A DNA stretch of 64,000 bases, taken from Diploptera punctata (Eukaryota > Arthropoda > Insecta > Blattodea > Blaberidae). The translations under genes were made by a program, and so were the position numbers. This document shows, piece by piece, positions 31,441-43,056 of this stretch (position 1 is the first letter of the stretch; the number at the start of each line of letters is the position of its first letter). The stretch lies in the NCBI GenBank assembly GCA_030220185.1, contig JASPKZ010007541.1, forward strand, positions 689,501 to 753,500, written 5' to 3'. The notes beneath the pieces were generated by a model that saw only the letters and a list, made by a program, of their open reading frames with translations, did no database searches and was not told where the DNA came from.

Positions 31441-32229
31441 CTGCATTCAATACGGCTATTTATTAACCATGTATCATATAAGCATGATATTCAAACTACA
31501 ATTGAAATATAAACATGTAATTTAATTTATGTCACATAAAGTCTTAGGGCCTTCTGTGCACAACGCGCCATGCTGTTAGTTTCTTTTAAGAATGTTACAA
31601 AATATAAAGGTAAAATTAGATAATATCGATGGATTTATTTTATAACGGGCCATAAGACTTGACGAATGAAGTATTATATATTTACATAAATATTTCTTAA
31701 TGAACTTTTGTATTCTGAGAGCGCCTGACAATTGTTGATTCTTAATATTTGAATTCCCTCCGACGTTTGTTTTTCTAAAGCCACCGACTGCACTTTGTGG
31801 TTTTGGTTCCGCTTTGGACGAAAATATGAGGTTAATTTTTATAGGCTATGTAAAAAATGATCGCGAATCTGTCTGTTTGCCTGCCCTTTATGGACTCAAA
31901 ACCTACGAGAAAAATACGTTTAATATTTAAGTCAGTCTTCACTATTTATTGTAACACCTAATTAAGAATACTGGATATTGCAAGTTATTTTGCTTATTTG
32001 ACAGTTATGCATCAACATTCTAAGAGCAGGAAAATTTGGCGTTTACCTGCAGATGCAAATTTCAGATTAGCATTTATGAAGGTCTGGTTTCATAGCCGTT
32101 TGTTGTTGTCTAATGTGCTGCACCTAACACTGAAGGCATCAGCAGTATTGCTCCTCCAAACCTTTGAGGTCTTAGAATCTTCATGTTTAACAGCGATACA
32201 GTTGTTCATATGACCTTCATCCATTTCTT
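31441..32229. other. AT-rich spacer
   Basis: No supported gene. The frame 31998-32213 shows no domain. Confidence 0.4.
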
Positions 32230-32492
32230 CATCAGGGTCTTCTTCTTCTTCTTAATTTGTAGGATTTTCATCCTGTTTATTTCCAAAATTACTCCTCGGA
32301 GGAAGACGTATTGGATGTGCATTCACTGTCTATCCAACTCTTGGCTGGTCTTCCTCTTGTTCTTCTCCCGTCCATTGGTCTATCTTCTTTAGGTCTTTTT
32401 GCAAGCCGGTTTTCTTCCATTCTTTCTATATGACCCTTCCAATATTTCCGTCTATCTATAATAAATTTGGGTGATTGCATAAAATGCATTTC
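32230..32492 (-). mobile_element. LINE 3' coding end with (GAA)n tail
   Basis: Minus frame 32289-32489: YWKGHIERMEENRLAKRP, then GRRTRGRPAKSWID, and a terminal GAAGAAGAAGA (tcttcttcttct on plus at 32240-32253). This is the W..H..RM...RLP and GRP..W pattern of the LINE-B class. Confidence 0.6.
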
Positions 32493-32734
32493 GGTGAATG
32501 CAGAACATTGCTTTTGTAAAGGTGTTTTACGAGACGTTCGTGGTCCGTTTTCATAGCCGTTTGTTACAAAACATAGAATCTCTTATAGGCGTTTACATTT
32601 TTCATTAATAATAAGGCTATATTTAAAGATTTGGCTTTAAAAATGTGCGTACACTTAGTTCATGAGCCAACGCAACAGATGGCATATTTTTTTAATGGCG
32701 CTTAACCGGTTGATGCATAATATCGTTCAATTAA
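32493..32734. other. Spacer
   Basis: tcatagccgtttgtt at about 32091 and 32551 is duplicated, a likely old insertion boundary. No gene. Confidence 0.3.
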
Positions 32735-33110
32735 CGTATATAACATATTACTGTTCGTAATTTAAGGCCGGAGCTAAAAAAACGCATCGTTGCACTAAAA
32801 AGTTGATTTTTACACGCTTAAATAGCTTACGATGCCTAAACCATAACAAATACTACAAATGAATATACACAGATTTGAATATGTGAAAAAATCTACAAAA
32901 CAAAGTCCGGGACAGCATATGCTTATCTTTTATAGATGATTCACAATAACAATTTTTTCTTTCAGCTCATTGATGTCAAGAAGTCGGAATGAGTAGTTTC
33001 CCTGGCAAGCGTAGCAGCGCACGCAGGGTATTCTTTTACGATAACTCACAATAACCATTATTGTCTTTCAGCTCATTGGTGCCAAGAAGTTGGGGGTAAA
33101 ATAAAATGGA
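32735..33110 (+). repeat. Diverged TE fragment shared with 54010-54600
   Basis: attaacgtatataacatatta, ggccggagctaaaa, acgcttaaatagcttacg and tttcagctcattgatgtcaag all recur, reverse-complemented, at 54600-54100. The tttcagctcattg.tg.caagaag block appears twice here (32962 and 33066) as it does in the other copy. Coding content unknown. Confidence 0.6.
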
Positions 33111-33529
33111 TAAAATATTAATAACATATGCGGATATCTTAAATAACACAGTGTTTATTATTGGAATCGGATAAATGACTAGTACTTCCTGTATTTGATA
33201 TATTAAAGGGATTGAAAGGGAACGTAAATTCCAAGCTCTCGCAGCTGTAGCCATGATACGTTATCAAAAAATGACGTTCTTGTAAAATGATCAAGTTGCT
33301 AGGTATTATCGATGAAATGTACATATACATTATATACACGCTGAAGTCTATGGACGAGAGTAGTGCTCAAGAAACTCTAAGTCATTCTAAGTATGCAACT
33401 TTTTCAGAACTCTCTGTATAAAACAATTGTGAAAATACGCTATGTCAATAGGCCTATTTTGGAAAAAAAACATTGTTACACGTACTCGACCGTTAAATAT
33501 CTCGCTACATGTATTTATAAGGGTATCAT
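33111..33529. other. AT-rich spacer
   Basis: Overlapping short frames on both strands without domains; no repeat recognised. Confidence 0.35.
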
Positions 33530-33790
33530 CATAATCATCATCATCTCCTTTATCTCCTATCAGGAGCATAGGACATCCACAAAGCGTCGCCAACGGATCC
33601 TATTCTGAGCCAATTTCCTCATCTACTTCCACGTTTTCCCCTCCTTTGCAATTTCCTCACGAAAGGTTTTCTCCCATGTCTGTTTCGGTCTGCCTCTTCC
33701 CCTGTGTCCTTGGTGGTTCAAATCCAGTGTAATTCTTTCAATTGAATCATAAGAGTTTTCCTAATATATGTCCTCTCAAGTTCCATTTTC
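33530..33790 (-). mobile_element. LINE 3' coding end, fourth C-terminal type
   Basis: The minus strand reads GRGRPKQTWEKTFREEIAKE, then MRKLAQNRIRWRRFVDVLCS and a (GAT)n-like tail (atcatcataatcatcatcat). The TWxxTFxxEI...LAQNRxRWRxFV pattern is another non-LTR terminus. Confidence 0.65.
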
Positions 33791-33935
33791 GCTTTTTTAT
33801 TTCTTTCTGGTCAGTTTTTGACGTGAATACATCTTTAAATTTGCGTCCATAGAGGGAGGCAATACAGAAAACTGTTCATAACAAAATCGGGGTATACAGT
33901 TTAGTGTTGCAGTTACATATCTAACATCTATATAA

Positions 33936-34208
33936 AGTAAAGTAATCCCAGTACAGGCCTCGGGAGGCCCTTGGGGTAGTAGGAAGTTAAGGCTCCCAGT
34001 TTTTCTAGACAATCGGCACTTGGTGTCAGCCGGGTTGTCAGCCCTGCGTGACGGCCGCCTTTACCCCCAGAACAAGCGGCTGGTACTCATTTCCGTTAGA
34101 GGCTGAGTCGACCCCGGGGCATAGTGCCGCCAGAAGGTTTTGGTCAGTTTAAAAATCCTGACCCCACCGGGACTTGAACCCTCGACATTCCGACTTGTAG
34201 CGCAGTGC
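33936..34208 (-). mobile_element. SINE S2, head-truncated
   Basis: Complement of S2 from its 3' end (aagtaaagtaatccc) to the B-box region at about 34165-34180. The A-box head is replaced by unrelated sequence at 34208. Confidence 0.75.
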
Positions 34209-34747
34209 AGCGGAGAGGGACGTGCCGACATTTTGAGGTCGTTTCGCTGCGTCTCATAATTTTCGTTTATTATAAATTTTGACAAAGAGACATTACGACG
34301 TTCTTTTGGGTTTCAAACGTCAGCTCTCGTCAAGATCTATCCATTACGTATAATAAAATATTAGTGTGAAATAGTTTTAGTGAATATATATGGGCGTTAA
34401 AGTAAAAAATGAAAATAAATAATGCAATGTCGGCCTATATTCGTCAAAAAGCCAAATCAGAATATTGAGATCGTATACCGTTAGAAAGGACTTCTCAAGA
34501 GCAATCCACTGGTACACTTAAAATGCCATATGACATATGCCGATGCCGGGAACGTATAAGAATGAAGGCGTCCGAGCACGTCAGGGACGGTGCAAGTATA
34601 TCCACAGCTGGGGCGGCCACATAATCTAATACGCTCACAGAAAATATTACCCGTTACGTACACGTACTCACGATAAACACACGACACAGCCACATCCCGA
34701 TTTGTTTCCCATAAATCTTTATTTGATGTTGCTCCTAGTTATTTAAT
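34209..34747. other. Spacer without recognised content
   Basis: Slightly higher GC at 34500-34690 but no frame with a domain on either strand. Confidence 0.35.
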
Positions 34748-35092
34748 AAGAGTATCCATCCATAGTAATTCTGTCTGAGGGCAGGTCTTTCACTGCAAGC
34801 ATAGGATTTTCATGCTATGCTTGCAGCTTTACTAGGGGATTGAAGGTGTGGTAGCTTTCCGATGCTCTCCACACCGGTGAAGGATTATGATGATGATGAG
34901 ACGATAATGATAAGGATGATGATGGTCATATGATTTCAGGGACCGTTTGGGCCTTAAAATTTTCCTGAAATTAGTCTAACAGGTGAGGAAAAACCCCTAT
35001 AAAAACCTCACCCAGAAAAACTGCCCCGACCGGGGATCGAACCCGTGACAAGGCAGCACGCTACCTCGAGACCACAGCGGTGGACAATAAGA
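34748..35092 (-). mobile_element. SINE S5, complete-looking
   Basis: Tail end tatccatccatagtaattct at 34753, the ctccacaccggtgaagg block, GAT-rich stretch, ggaccgtttgggcc block, gaggaaaaaccc and the head with B-box complement ggggatcgaaccc (about 35032-35044), ending accacagcggtgga. Best reference copy of S5 in the window. Confidence 0.75.
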
Positions 35093-35478
35093 GTATTCAT
35101 GAGAGAAAATAAATACAAGCGAAATAAATAAAAAATGAGAGAGAGAAAGAGAAGGAGGATAAAGTGAATGTGGAGCATATGACAAGATTTGGTCTATTCA
35201 AACTTCTCTCGGATGCAAGAGGATTTACACTTGACGAGCGACAGGGATTTTCAATTTCGTGTCGATATCCAGTGTTACTTTATTGACACGGAAAGATTCT
35301 CATAAAATCTTCTGTTACTTTCTTCTTTAATACTGGAGACTTAATGAAACCCAACTGATATTCTGGTACTTAATAATGAAAGTCTCGTATCTGGTGCGTG
35401 AATTCATTTAATCGTTATTGTACAGGGTGTTTCCGCGATGATGATACAAACTTTGAGGGACGATTAAGAACGATAAAA

Positions 35479-38400
35479 CCAGACATTTGATATATGAACC
35501 CTGGTCTGTAAACATCTCTTTCGCAAGTTATAGGCGAACGTTTGTTGGGATAAAACCAGACATTTGATATATGAACCCTGGTCTGTAAACATCTCTTTCG
35601 CAAGTTATAGGCGAACGTTTGTTGGGATAAAACCAGACATTTGATATATGAACCCTGGTCTGTAAACATCTCTTTCGCAAGTTATAGGCGAACGTTTGTT
35701 GGGATAAAACCAGACATTTGATATATGAACCCTGGTCTGTAAACATCTCTTTCGCAAGTTATAGGCGAACGTTTGTTGGGATAAAACCAGACATTTGATA
35801 TATGAACCCTGGTCTGTAAACATCTCTTTCGCAAGTTATAGGCGAACGTTTGTTGGGATAAAACCAGACATTTGATATATGAACCCTGGTCTGTAAACAT
35901 CTCTTTCGCAAGTTATAGGCGAACGTTTGTTGGGATTAAAACCAGACATTTGATATATGAACCCTGGTCTGTAAACATCTCTTTCGCAAGTTATAGGCGA
36001 ACGTTTGTTGGGATAAAACCAGACATTTGATATATGAACCCTGGTCTGTAAACATCTCTTTCGCAAGTTATAGGCGAACGTTTGTTGGGATAAAACCAGA
36101 CATTTGATATATGAACCCTGGTCTGTAAACATCTCTTTCGCAAGTTATAGGCGAACGTTTGTTGGGATAAAAACCAGACATTTGATATATGAACCCTGGT
36201 CTGTAAACATCTCTTTCGCAAGTTATAGGCGAACGTTTGTTGGGATAAAAACCAGACATTTGATATATGAACCCTGGTCTGTAAACATCTCTTTCGCAAG
36301 TTATAGGCGAACGTTTGTTGGGATAAAACCAGACATTTGATATATGAACCCTGGTCTGTAAACATCTCTTTCGCAAGTTATAGGCGAACGTTTGTTGGGA
36401 TAAAACCAGACATTTGATATATGAACCCTGGTCTGTAAACATCTCTTTCGCAAGTTATAGGCGAACGTTTGTTGGGATAAAACCAGACATTTGATATATG
36501 AACCCTGGTCTGTAAACATCTCTTTCGCAAGTTATAGGCGAACGTTTGTTGGGATAAAACCAGACATTTGATATATGAACCCTGGTCTGTAAACATCTCT
36601 TTCGCAAGTTATAGGCGAACGTTTGTTGGGATAAAACCAGACATTTGATATATGAACCCTGGTCTGTAAACATCTCTTTCGCAAGTTATAGGCGAACGTT
36701 TGTTGGGATAAAACCAGACATTTGATATATGAACCCTGGTCTGTAAACATCTCTTTCGCAAGTTATAGGCGAACGTTTGTTGGGATAAAACCAGACATTT
36801 GATATATGAACCCTGGTCTGTAAACATCTCTTTCGCAAGTTATAGGCGAACGTTTGTTGGGATAAAACCAGACATTTGATATATGAACCCTGGTCTGTAA
36901 ACATCTCTTTCGCAAGTTATAGGCGAACGTTTGTTGGGATAAAACCAGACATTTGATATATGAACCCTGGTCTGTAAACATCTCTTTCGCAAGTTATAGG
37001 CGAACGTTTGTTGGGATAAAACCAGACATTTGATATATGAACCCTGGTCTGTAAACATCTCTTTCGCAAGTTATAGGCGAACGTTTGTTGGGATAAAACC
37101 AGACATTTGATATATGAACCCTGGTCTGTAAACATCTCTTTCGCAAGTTATAGGCGAACGTTTGTTGGGATAAAACCAGACATTTGATATATGAACCCTG
37201 GTCTGTAAACATCTCTTTCGCAAGTTATAGGCGAACGTTTGTTGGGATAAAACCAGACATTTGATATATGAACCCTGGTCTGTAAACATCTCTTTCGCAA
37301 GTTATAGGCGAACGTTTGTTGGGATAAAACCAGACATTTGATATATGAACCCTGGTCTGTAAACATCTCTTTCGCAAGTTATAGGCGAACGTTTGTTGGG
37401 ATAAAACCAGACATTTGATATATGAACCCTGGTCTGTAAACATCTCTTTCGCAAGTTATAGGCGAACGTTTGTTGGGATAAAACCAGACATTTGATATAT
37501 GAACCCTGGTCTGTAAACATCTCTTTCGCAAGTTATAGGCGAACGTTTGTTGGGATAAAACCAGACATTTGATATATGAACCCTGGTCTGTAAACATCTC
37601 TTTCGCAAGTTATAGGCGAACGTTTGTTGGGATAAAACCAGACATTTGATATATGAACCCTGGTCTGTAAACATCTCTTTCGCAAGTTATAGGCGAACGT
37701 TTGTTGGGATAAAACCAGACATTTGATATATGAACCCTGGTCTGTAAACATCTCTTTCGCAAGTTATAGGCGAACGTTTGTTGGGATAAAACCAGACATT
37801 TGATATATGAACCCTGGTCTGTAAACATCTCTTTCGCAAGTTATAGGCGAACGTTTGTTGGGATAAAACCAGACATTTGATATATGAACCCTGGTCTGTA
37901 AACATCTCTTTCGCAAGTTATAGGCGAACGTTTGTTGGGATAAAACCAGACATTTGATATATGAACCCTGGTCTGTAAACATCTCTTTCGCAAGTTATAG
38001 GCGAACGTTTGTTGGGATAAAACCAGACATTTGATATATGAACCCTGGTCTGTAAACATCTCTTTCGCAAGTTATAGGCGAACGTTTGTTGGGATAAAAC
38101 CAGACATTTGATATATGAACCCTGGTCTGTAAACATCTCTTTCGCAAGTTATAGGCGAACGTTTGTTGGGATAAAACCAGACATTTGATATATGAACCCT
38201 GGTCTGTAAACATCTCTTTCGCAAGTTATAGGCGAACGTTTGTTGGGATAAAACCAGACATTTGATATATGAACCCTGGTCTGTAAACATCTCTTTCGCA
38301 AGTTATAGGCGAACGTTTGTTGGGATAAAACCAGACATTTGATATATGAACCCTGGTCTGTAAACATCTCTTTCGCAAGTTATAGGCGAACGTTTGTTGG

Positions 38401-40886
38401 GATAAAACCAGACATTTGATATATGAACCCTGGTCTGTAAACATCTCTTTCGCAAGTTATAGGCGAACGTTTGTTGGGATAAAACCAGACATTTGATATA
38501 TGAACCCTGGTCTGTAAACATCTCTTTCGCAAGTTATAGGCGAACGTTTGTTGGGATAAAACCAGACATTTGATATATGAACCCTGGTCTGTAAACATCT
38601 CTTTCGCAAGTTATAGGCGAACGTTTGTTGGGATAAAACCAGACATTTGATATATGAACCCTGGTCTGTAAACATCTCTTTCGCAAGTTATAGGCGAACG
38701 TTTGTTGGGATAAAACCAGACATTTGATATATGAACCCTGGTCTGTAAACATCTCTTTCGCAAGTTATAGGCGAACGTTTGTTGGGATAAAACCAGACAT
38801 TTGATATATGAACCCTGGTCTGTAAACATCTCTTTCGCAAGTTATAGGCGAACGTTTGTTGGGATAAAACCAGACATTTGATATATGAACCCTGGTCTGT
38901 AAACATCTCTTTCGCAAGTTATAGGCGAACGTTTGTTGGGATAAAACCAGACATTTGATATATGAACCCTGGTCTGTAAACATCTCTTTCGCAAGTTATA
39001 GGCGAACGTTTGTTGGGATAAAACCAGACATTTGATATATGAACCCTGGTCTGTAAACATCTCTTTCGCAAGTTATAGGCGAACGTTTGTTGGGATAAAA
39101 CCAGACATTTGATATATGAAACCCTGGTCTGTAAACATCTCTTTCGCAAGTTATAGGCGAACGTTTGTTGGGATAAAACCAGACATTTGATATATGAACC
39201 CTGGTCTGTAAACATCTCTTTCGCAAGTTATAGGCGAACGTTTGTTGGGATAAAACCAGACATTTGATATATGAACCCTGGTCTGTAAACATCTCTTTCG
39301 CAAGTTATAGGCGAACGTTTGTTGGGATAAACCAGACATTTGATATATGAACCCTGGTCTGTAAACATCTCTTTCGCAAGTTATAGGCGAACGTTTGTTG
39401 GGATAAAACCAGACATTTGATATATGAACCCTGGTCTGTAAACATCTCTTTCGCAAGTTATAGGCGAACGTTTGTTGGGATAAAACCAGACATTTGATAT
39501 ATGAACCCTGGTCTGTAAACATCTCTTTCGCAAGTTATAGGCGAACGTTTGTTGGGATAAAACCAGACATTTGATATATGAACCCTGGTCTGTAAACATC
39601 TCTTTCGCAAGTTATAGGCGAACGTTTGTTGGGATAAAACCAGACATTTGATATATGAACCCTGGTCTGTAAACATCTCTTTCGCAAGTTATAGGCGAAC
39701 GTTTGTTGGGATAAAACCAGACATTTGATATATGAACCCTGGTCTGTAAACATCTCTTTTCGCAAGTTATAGGCGAACGTTTGTTGGGATAAAACCAGAC
39801 ATTTGATATATGAACCCTGGTCTGTAAACATCTCTTTCGCAAGTTATAGGCGAACGTTTGTTGGGATAAAACCAGACATTTGATATATGAACCCTGGTCT
39901 GTAAACATCTCTTTCGCAAGTTATAGGCGAACGTTTGTTGGGATAAAACCAGACATTTGATATATGAACCCTGGTCTGTAAACATCTCTTTCGCAAAGTT
40001 ATAGGCGAACGTTTGTTGGGATAAAACCAGACATTTGATATATGAACCCTGGTCTGTAAACATCTCTTTCGCAAGTTATAGGCGAACGTTTGTTGGGATA
40101 AAACCAGACATTTGATATATGAACCCTGGTCTGTAAACATCTCTTTCGCAAGTTATAGGCGAACGTTTTGTTGGGATAAAACCAGACATTTGATATATGA
40201 ACCCTGGTCTGTAAACATCTCTTTCCGCAAGTTATAGGCAAACGTTTGTTGGGATAAAACCAGACATTTGATATATGAACCCTGGTCTGTAAACATCTCT
40301 TTCGCAAGTTATAGGCGAACGTTTTGTTGGGATAAAACCAGACATTTGATATATGAACCCTGGTCTGTAAACATCTCTTTCGCAAGTTATAGGCGAACGT
40401 TTGTTGGGATAAAACCAGACATTTGATATATGAACCCTGGTCTGTAAACATCTCTTTCGCAAGTTATAGGCGAACGTTTGTTTGGGATAAAACCAGACAT
40501 TTGATATATGAACCCTGGTCTGTAAACATCTCTTTCGCAAGTTATAGGCGAACGTTTGTTGGGATAAAACCAGACATTTGATATATGAACCCTGGTCTGT
40601 AAACATCTCTTTCGCAAGTTATAGGCGAACGTTTGTTGGGATAAAACCAGACATTTGATATATGAACCCTGGTCTGTAAACACTTCTCTTTCGCAAGTTT
40701 ATAGGCGTTTAGGCGAACGTTTGTTGGGATAAAACCAGACATTTGATATATGAACCCTGGTCTGTAAACATCTCTTTCGCAAGTTATAGGCGAACGTTTG
40801 TTGGGATAAAACCAGACATTTGATATATGAACCCTGGTCTGTAAACATCTCTTTCGCAAGTTATAGGCGAACGTTTGTTGGGATAC
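35479..40886. repeat. Tandem array, about 70 copies of a 77-bp unit
   Basis: The unit runs from ccagacatttgatatatgaa through ccctggtctgtaaacatctc and tttcgcaagttatagg to cgaacgtttgttgggataaaa. Spacing is exactly 77 bp over most of the length; 5408 bp / 77 gives about 70 units. From about 36250 to 39115 every unit appears identical. Single-base indels occur near 35936, 36170, 36247, 39120, 39330, 39760, 39995, 40167, 40225, 40323 and 40483, and a larger disturbance lies at 40682-40715. Because 77 is not a multiple of 3, the minus strand shows a ladder of identical 72-codon frames; these are not genes. Confidence 0.97.
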
Positions 40887-41024
40887 CTATGAACATGAAA
40901 TTATACCTCACGAATATATGTTTTATTTCGGTGTACTAGTTAAACCGTGATACTACACCTCTACGCGACACCCATTGCATGTGTAACTGGTCGCATACTT
41001 ACTGAAGGGTCCTCAGCACTGCAT

Positions 41025-41290
41025 CCTCCAATTTAGGGTCCGTATAGTTCGCCTTCCTCCTTGGTTGAGACACTGTGTTTTCCCCTGTCCAGTTTCCCGT
41101 AGAAGCTAAAGACGTCTAGGGAACATGGAATGTGTCGGATGTCTCCTGTGTGGATATCTGTCCCGATACAACCTTTCTGGTTCCCTACTGTTTCCATTAG
41201 CTAGAACGTACACAGACACAATCTCCCCATATGCTGCAACCGTATACACAATTTCACTGCGATTGAGTGATATACTTCAACATGTAAACA
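41025..41290 (-). pseudogene. Decayed helix-turn-helix transposase N-terminus
   Basis: With one stop and a frameshift the minus strand reads YTVAAYGEIVSVYVLANGN, ERLYRDRYPHRRHPTHSMF, LLRETGQGKTQCLNQGGRRT. This resembles the DUF4817-type helix-turn-helix of insect transposase-like proteins (pattern GEC..N...A.RLY.ERYP.RRHP and RL.ETG). The catalytic part is missing. Confidence 0.55.
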
Positions 41291-41618
41291 CACACTGCAC
41301 TCTAATGATTTCTACCTGGGTGCCGGACGGAGCACATCCGATACACATCACGCCATCTATCTTGAACTGATTAAGTTTCCAAACGTATCTGCATTGCCTT
41401 GGTTCCGTGTTTATTCGGAACCGATCGTGATACTCCCAGATGTCGCTCAGGTGATCCATCCTTATTACTGATCATCTACAACTTATGAAAACAATCGTAG
41501 GTAGCTAATAAATATGCGAAGGAGCTGTTTCCGGACCAGGGTTCCTTATATTAAATTCATACAACTGCCCTCTTAATCTTCCCTGAAAGTTTGTATCATC
41601 ATCATGGAATCATCCTGT

Positions 41619-41812
41619 TTAGCTTTGCGTCAAGTAGCGGCCTTTATGGTTATAACGCGTGGCGTATCCTACTGAAATCACGGATATTTGGGTTCGATTC
41701 TCTACAATAGACTACAACAAAAATAATTATTTAAGTTCTTCAAATGGATCCTTTCAGAATAGCTATAAAAATGTATGCAGATAATTGGGGAATCTCACTT
41801 CTGGTGGATTAG
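41619..41812. other. Spacer with a possible tRNA-like SINE head
   Basis: gcggcctttatggttataacg and gggttcgattctc (41691-41703) are spaced as A and B boxes; no second copy of this head was found. Confidence 0.3.
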
Positions 41813-41990
41813 TTGTTACCGGTTCCGAGGTTCGCGGACTCAATCCCGGACGGAGGTGATTGATTTTTGAGGACTTAAAAATCCTGAATGTGATTTTGTT
41901 CGGAAGGGAAATAAAACTGTGGGTATCGTCGTAGATTTAAGGCACGTAAAACATTCTGAAAGTAGATATAAGAGTACACTGTGCAACGTT
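41813..41990 (+). mobile_element. SINE-like fragment, S1-related head
   Basis: ggtggattagttgttaccgg, ttcgcggactcaatcccgg, then gattgatttttgaggac echo the S1 order (gaggactagtggt, cgggttcaaac, ggattttttagg) at low identity. Confidence 0.4.
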
Positions 41991-42289
41991 ATTCGACCCT
42001 TTTACACCTAGATTTGAATTGTCTCTGTAATAATGTGAAATAGCGGTGTTTATAATGAAATAGTAACTGTATAATTAACTGATTGAAACATTAGCTACAG
42101 TTAAGACGCAGTAGCGGAGCGTGGGATTTCGACAAGTGTTAGCCGTCGTTTTATTTACAGTAATCTGGATATAATATTGTGTTTATCACATTATTTCTAA
42201 TAAGTAAATGAACTTCTAAAAAGAACGACATGCAATGTTAGGAAATCCAAGCTTAGGCTTAGGAAATACAAGGGACTAATTAGACATGT
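41991..42289. other. AT-rich spacer
   Basis: Nothing recognised. Confidence 0.4.
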
Positions 42290-43056
42290 TAATAATTAAT
42301 TAAATATATAAATGCATGATTTTAAAACACTGCTATTCGTCTCCACTTCCAGTTGAATTCTAGAGCTCCATACGTCGGTAGCATCGTCTTCTCTTAAATA
42401 TACTAAGGGTGAGATCTCTTGTTTTATTTTATTGAGTAACCTAGCGGATATAGAACATATTAAGTAGTTTTGAACATCATGTGAAGTGCCAACAAACACA
42501 ATTGAAATATCGAAATCGTTAATTAATTTCTCGTCTATAGTGCAACAATTCAATATAATTAGGCCATACCTTTTTGTTAGATTCGGAGTTTTCTACATGG
42601 CCCCTAAATGGCAGCTCTTGTTCGGCTAAGAAACACACAGCGTCTATTAGGCAGTTGATAATGTACTTGTTTGCTTTAACGTTTTCGTTACGCTTATGCA
42701 TATTAATTTTGATAGCGTGGCTTAGGGACTCTTCAGTTCTAGTGTTTATAAACTTACGTAGCGCTTGATAGTAAACATGGACTTCAGATAGTTCATGACT
42801 TTTTCAGCACATGAAAACTGTTTACCTCAGAAACCTCCTTTGTTGTCCAATCTCCGTTGAAAATAGAAGGCAGGGGTAACAGTAAAGGGAACATGACTTC
42901 CGGCAGGCGTAAGTTATGTTCATACCAGCTTTCGTGTCCTTCATTAAACGACGCACTTTTGGTTTTTGTTTGAATTATAATACTATTTAAATTAGGAGTT
43001 GGTTTACATTTTTTCTTTCCAACAAAGCTTCTGCAGGAATAGGGATGACTTAACAA
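42290..43056 (-). pseudogene. hAT-type (ZMYM1-like, TTF/DUF4371) transposase fragment
   Basis: Three minus-strand frames line up with frameshifts between them. 43056-42793: FNEGHESWYEHN, then a decayed zinc-finger part and NSFHVLKKS. 42780-42519: VYYQALRKFINTRTEE, NKYIINCLIDAVCFLAEQEL, PFRGHVENSESN, NYIELLHYRREIN. 42553-42296: FVGTSHDVQNYLICSISARL and LNKIKQEI. The AVCFLAxQELxFRGH and NYIELL phrases are the signature of the region before the hAT catalytic core. Catalytic residues lie beyond the truncated end. Confidence 0.75.

Larger units (their letters stand above)
35422..41618 (-). mobile_element. DNA transposon filled by a 77-bp satellite
   Basis: Terminal inverted repeats 35422-35533 and 41505-41618 align along about 112 bp. 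The outer parts acagggtgtttccgcgatg and acaggatgattccatgatg are followed by gatacaaactttgaggga / gatacaaactttcaggga, and both include gaaccctggtc and ttcgca. The right part keeps a decayed transposase N-terminus on the minus strand. The left part is a roughly 5.4-kb tandem array derived from the left terminal repeat. The host duplication at the outer ends is not clear. Confidence 0.8.

Noticed and set aside
35415..40859. About 65 overlapping minus-strand frames of 72-150 codons starting MFTDQGSYIK
   Set aside because: They arise because the 77-bp unit has few stops and shifts frame every unit; the same peptide repeats mechanically. Not a repeat-protein gene.
35479..40886. CRISPR-like array
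   Set aside because: Units are contiguous identical 77-mers with no variable spacers, and the DNA is eukaryotic. It is a tandem satellite.
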